Shown here: positions 62,350 through 64,000 of the stretch, one piece after another
Layout of the letters: the number at the start of each line of letters is the position of its first letter
How positions within the stretch are numbered: the first letter of the stretch is position 1
Assembly (NCBI GenBank): GCA_947501685.1
Contig: CANMWQ010000002.1
Span: 248,001-312,000, forward strand
DNA: 64,000 nt
Reading direction: 5' to 3'
From: an uncultured Litoreibacter sp.
GTDB taxonomy: Bacteria; Pseudomonadota; Alphaproteobacteria; Rhodobacterales; Rhodobacteraceae
Notes under the pieces: generated by a model
The model's database searches: none
What the model saw: the letters and a program-made list of their open reading frames with translations, nothing else
Told to the model about the DNA's origin: nothing
Translations under genes and position numbers: made by a program

Positions 62350-63132
62350 TCAAAGCGCCCGCAGCCGGGGCAATAGCGCCGCATGCAAATCCGGTCCCGC
62401 CGCCAAACACCCCGAAGTTTGGGCAGTGGGGCTGTTGAACCGCAACGGCGCGCCAGAAATTTCGGTGGCCGCACCGCCTGCCTGCTGCACAATCAACGCG
62501 CCCGCTGCGATGTCCCATTCCCAGCACGGCCGCAGCGTCAGCATCGCGTCAAACCGCCCCTGCGCCACCAGCGACAAACGGTAAGCCAGCGATGGTCTGA
62601 AATGCCGCGTCACAGGCGGCACGCCGCCATGCCAATGCCGCTCTTCCATGTTGGATTTTGCCGCCAGTACCGTGGCCCCGTCCATCTCCGGCCGCGCCGT
62701 CGCGGTGATGGCCTCGCCATTCAACGTCGAAACCGCGCCTGTTTCTGCGGAATAGAGCCTATCAATCACCGGCGCCAGCACCACAGCCTTTGTGATCACA
62801 CCGCCCTCCGCAATCGCCAGCGAATGCGACCAGGTCTTCTCCCCCGCGATAAAAGCCCGCGTCCCGTCGATGGGATCGACAATAAACACCCGCTCCCGGT
62901 CCAGCCTGTCGCCGCTGTCTTCCGTCTCCTCCGAGAGCCAGCCATAATCAGGCCGCGCGGCGCGCAGTTCGGCTTTCAGCATCGTGTCAATCGCCAGATC
63001 AGCCTCCGTCACCGGGCCCTGATTGCCGCCCTTATCCCACGTCTCCGGGTCCTCCCGAAAGAAGCGCAGGGCGATCTCAGCGCTGGCGCGCGCAGCGTCA
63101 ATCAGCAGGGTCAGGTCGTCACTCACCGGCAA
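62350..63132 (-). CDS. cysQ: Inositol-phosphatase-like 3'(2'),5'-bisphosphate nucleotidase
   Basis: A 260-residue magnesium-dependent phosphatase. Motifs: SEETEDS, DPIDGTRAFIAG (metal site and signature), and WEWDIAAGALIVQQAGG. CysQ removes the 3'-phosphate from PAP made in sulfate assimilation; the family also includes inositol monophosphatases, so the substrate is not sure. Its ATG lies inside the end of the TldD/PmbA gene upstream (14-base overlap). A 78-base gap separates it from the DUF4170 gene. Confidence 0.88.
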   Translation of the reverse strand: MPVSDDLTLLIDAARASAEIALRFFREDPETWDKGGNQGPVTEADLAIDTMLKAELRAARPDYGWLSEETEDSGDRLDRERVFIVDPIDGTRAFIAGEKTWSHSLAIAEGGVITKAVVLAPVIDRLYSAETGAVSTLNGEAITATARPEMDGATVLAAKSNMEERHWHGGVPPVTRHFRPSLAYRLSLVAQGRFDAMLTLRPCWEWDIAAGALIVQQAGGAATEISGAPLRFNSPTAQTSGCLAAGPDLHAALLPRLRAL

Positions 63133-64000
63133 GGATCAGGCCTTCAACCGCGAGGCTCGGCACCACCCGGCTCAAATGCGCCCGCGCGTCATTGGCCGGG
63201 CGTAAGCTCAGCATCATATCCCGCAAATTGCCCGCCAGCGTGCATTCGTTCACCGGGTAGGCCAGCTGGCCGCCTTCGACCCAGAACCCCGACGCGCCCC
63301 GCGAATACTCGCCCGTATTCGGGTTAATCGTCGAGCCGATCATTGAGGTCACCAGCAACCCGGTGCCCATATCGGCCAGCATCTCCTCCAGCGATTGGGC
63401 CCCTTGCGTCAACGCAACATTGCTCAGCGACGGCGACGGCGGGCTCGACGTCCCCCGCGCCGCATTCGCGGTGCTGGCCATCCCCAATTTCCGCGCGTTC
63501 GCCAGATCCAGCGTCCAGCTTTGCAATACGCCGTCTTTCACAATATGGCGCGGCGTGGTGGCCAGCCCTTCGCCGTCAAACGGTTTAGACCCTGAAATCC
63601 GTGCACGATGCGGGTCCTCGATCACGTCCAGACCGGCGGGCAGCACCTGCTCCCCCATCGCGTCCTTCAACCAGCTGGACCCGCGCGCAATCATCGCGCC
63701 ATTCGTCGCCGTCAGCAAATGCCCGATCAGCCCGGAGGCCACGCGCTCGTCAAAGATCACCGGATACGCTCCGGTCTTCGGTCTGCGCGCGCCAAGCCGC
63801 TCAACCGTCCGCTCCCCGGCAATCCGGCCAATCTCTTCCGGAGACGTCAAATCCCCTTGATAGACCCTGCTTTCGCCAAAATAGTCCCGCTCCATCCCGG
63901 TGCAATCACCGGTGATCGCGACGCAGGACATATGCCGACTGGTCCGCGCATACCCCCCGCTGAACCCCTCCGAGCTGGCCAGATGGATGCGCTTGCTGCT
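63119..64000 (-). CDS. TldD/PmbA family metalloprotease, 5' part cut by window edge
   Basis: About 293 residues of the C-terminal part. Visible motifs: SSEGFSGGYART at the window edge, CVAITGDCTGMERDY, then SGLIGHLLTATNGAMIARGSSWLKDAMGEQV, and TGLLVTSMIGSTINPNTGEYSRGASGFWVEGG near the end. This is the PmbA/TldE type, which with TldD degrades unfolded peptides or matures antibiotics and cofactors. The reading frame continues off the window; the ATG at 63931 is internal. Confidence 0.88.
   Translation of the reverse strand, partial: SSKRIHLASSEGFSGGYARTSRHMSCVAITGDCTGMERDYFGESRVYQGDLTSPEEIGRIAGERTVERLGARRPKTGAYPVIFDERVASGLIGHLLTATNGAMIARGSSWLKDAMGEQVLPAGLDVIEDPHRARISGSKPFDGEGLATTPRHIVKDGVLQSWTLDLANARKLGMASTANAARGTSSPPSPSLSNVALTQGAQSLEEMLADMGTGLLVTSMIGSTINPNTGEYSRGASGFWVEGGQLAYPVNECTLAGNLRDMMLSLRPANDARAHLSRVVPSLAVEGLILAGE

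Overview
The window is a gene-dense chromosomal segment of an alphaproteobacterium. The most likely group is the Rhodobacteraceae (Roseobacter group). Supporting signs are the GANTC methylase CcrM beside RNase HII, a fused-length cytochrome b with a Tat-type Rieske protein, monomeric NADP isocitrate dehydrogenase, a DUF4170 protein, and 13 kb of high-GC genes packed by ATGA/GTGA start-stop overlaps. No rRNA, insertion sequence, prophage or CRISPR array is visible. Two tRNA genes are present (Lys-UUU and Arg-CCU).

Layout. 1-4.1 kb: serine synthesis (serA and serC leftward, serB rightward) with a cut-off metallophosphoesterase coupled behind serA. 4.1-9.7 kb: a methyltransferase, then a leftward catabolic set (class II aldolase, acyl-CoA dehydrogenase, ADP-forming acyl-CoA ligase, CaiD-like hydratase) split by a 200-base inverted-repeat element. 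9.8-13.5 kb: purine salvage pair ade-amn, then a HU protein with a clear terminator. 13.6-19.1 kb: EamA exporter, aroC, then a TPP riboswitch and thiBPQ; thiB carries an in-frame palindromic insertion in its signal peptide. 19.2-27.1 kb: petABC (cytochrome bc1), trmL, acetyltransferase, two GSTs, PaiB-like protein, mtaB, dapF, tRNA-Lys, and a sterol-desaturase-type hydroxylase.

28.4-42.8 kb: the most unusual part. A leftward block encodes a Ser/Thr kinase with a predicted periplasmic PDZ-like domain, an FHA protein, a PP2C phosphatase, three P-loop proteins (two dynamin-like, one degenerate), a roadblock-like protein, an unknown protein, and two secreted PstS-OmpA fusion proteins flanking a Tat-exported rhodanese. 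No secretion-system genes are present. I infer a phospho-signalling and GTPase system acting on the cell envelope.

42.9-51.4 kb: FAH-family enzyme, monomeric isocitrate dehydrogenase, KDG kinase, a 59-residue membrane protein, a PhyR-like regulator whose phospho-acceptor aspartate appears to be lost, a LacI/GntR-type regulator with a GntR-like operator in front of it, tRNA-Arg, a cytochrome P450 and an SDR. 51.4-58.4 kb: a membrane-anchored winged-helix regulator with two small secreted cysteine proteins, rnhB, ccrM with two GANTC sites in its promoter region, a zinc-free MDR reductase, alkB, mutY. 58.5-64 kb: DciA-like protein, DsbA-like protein, lpxK, waaA, a DUF4170 protein, cysQ-like phosphatase and a cut-off TldD/PmbA protein.

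All identifications come from reading motifs and context; no database search was possible.
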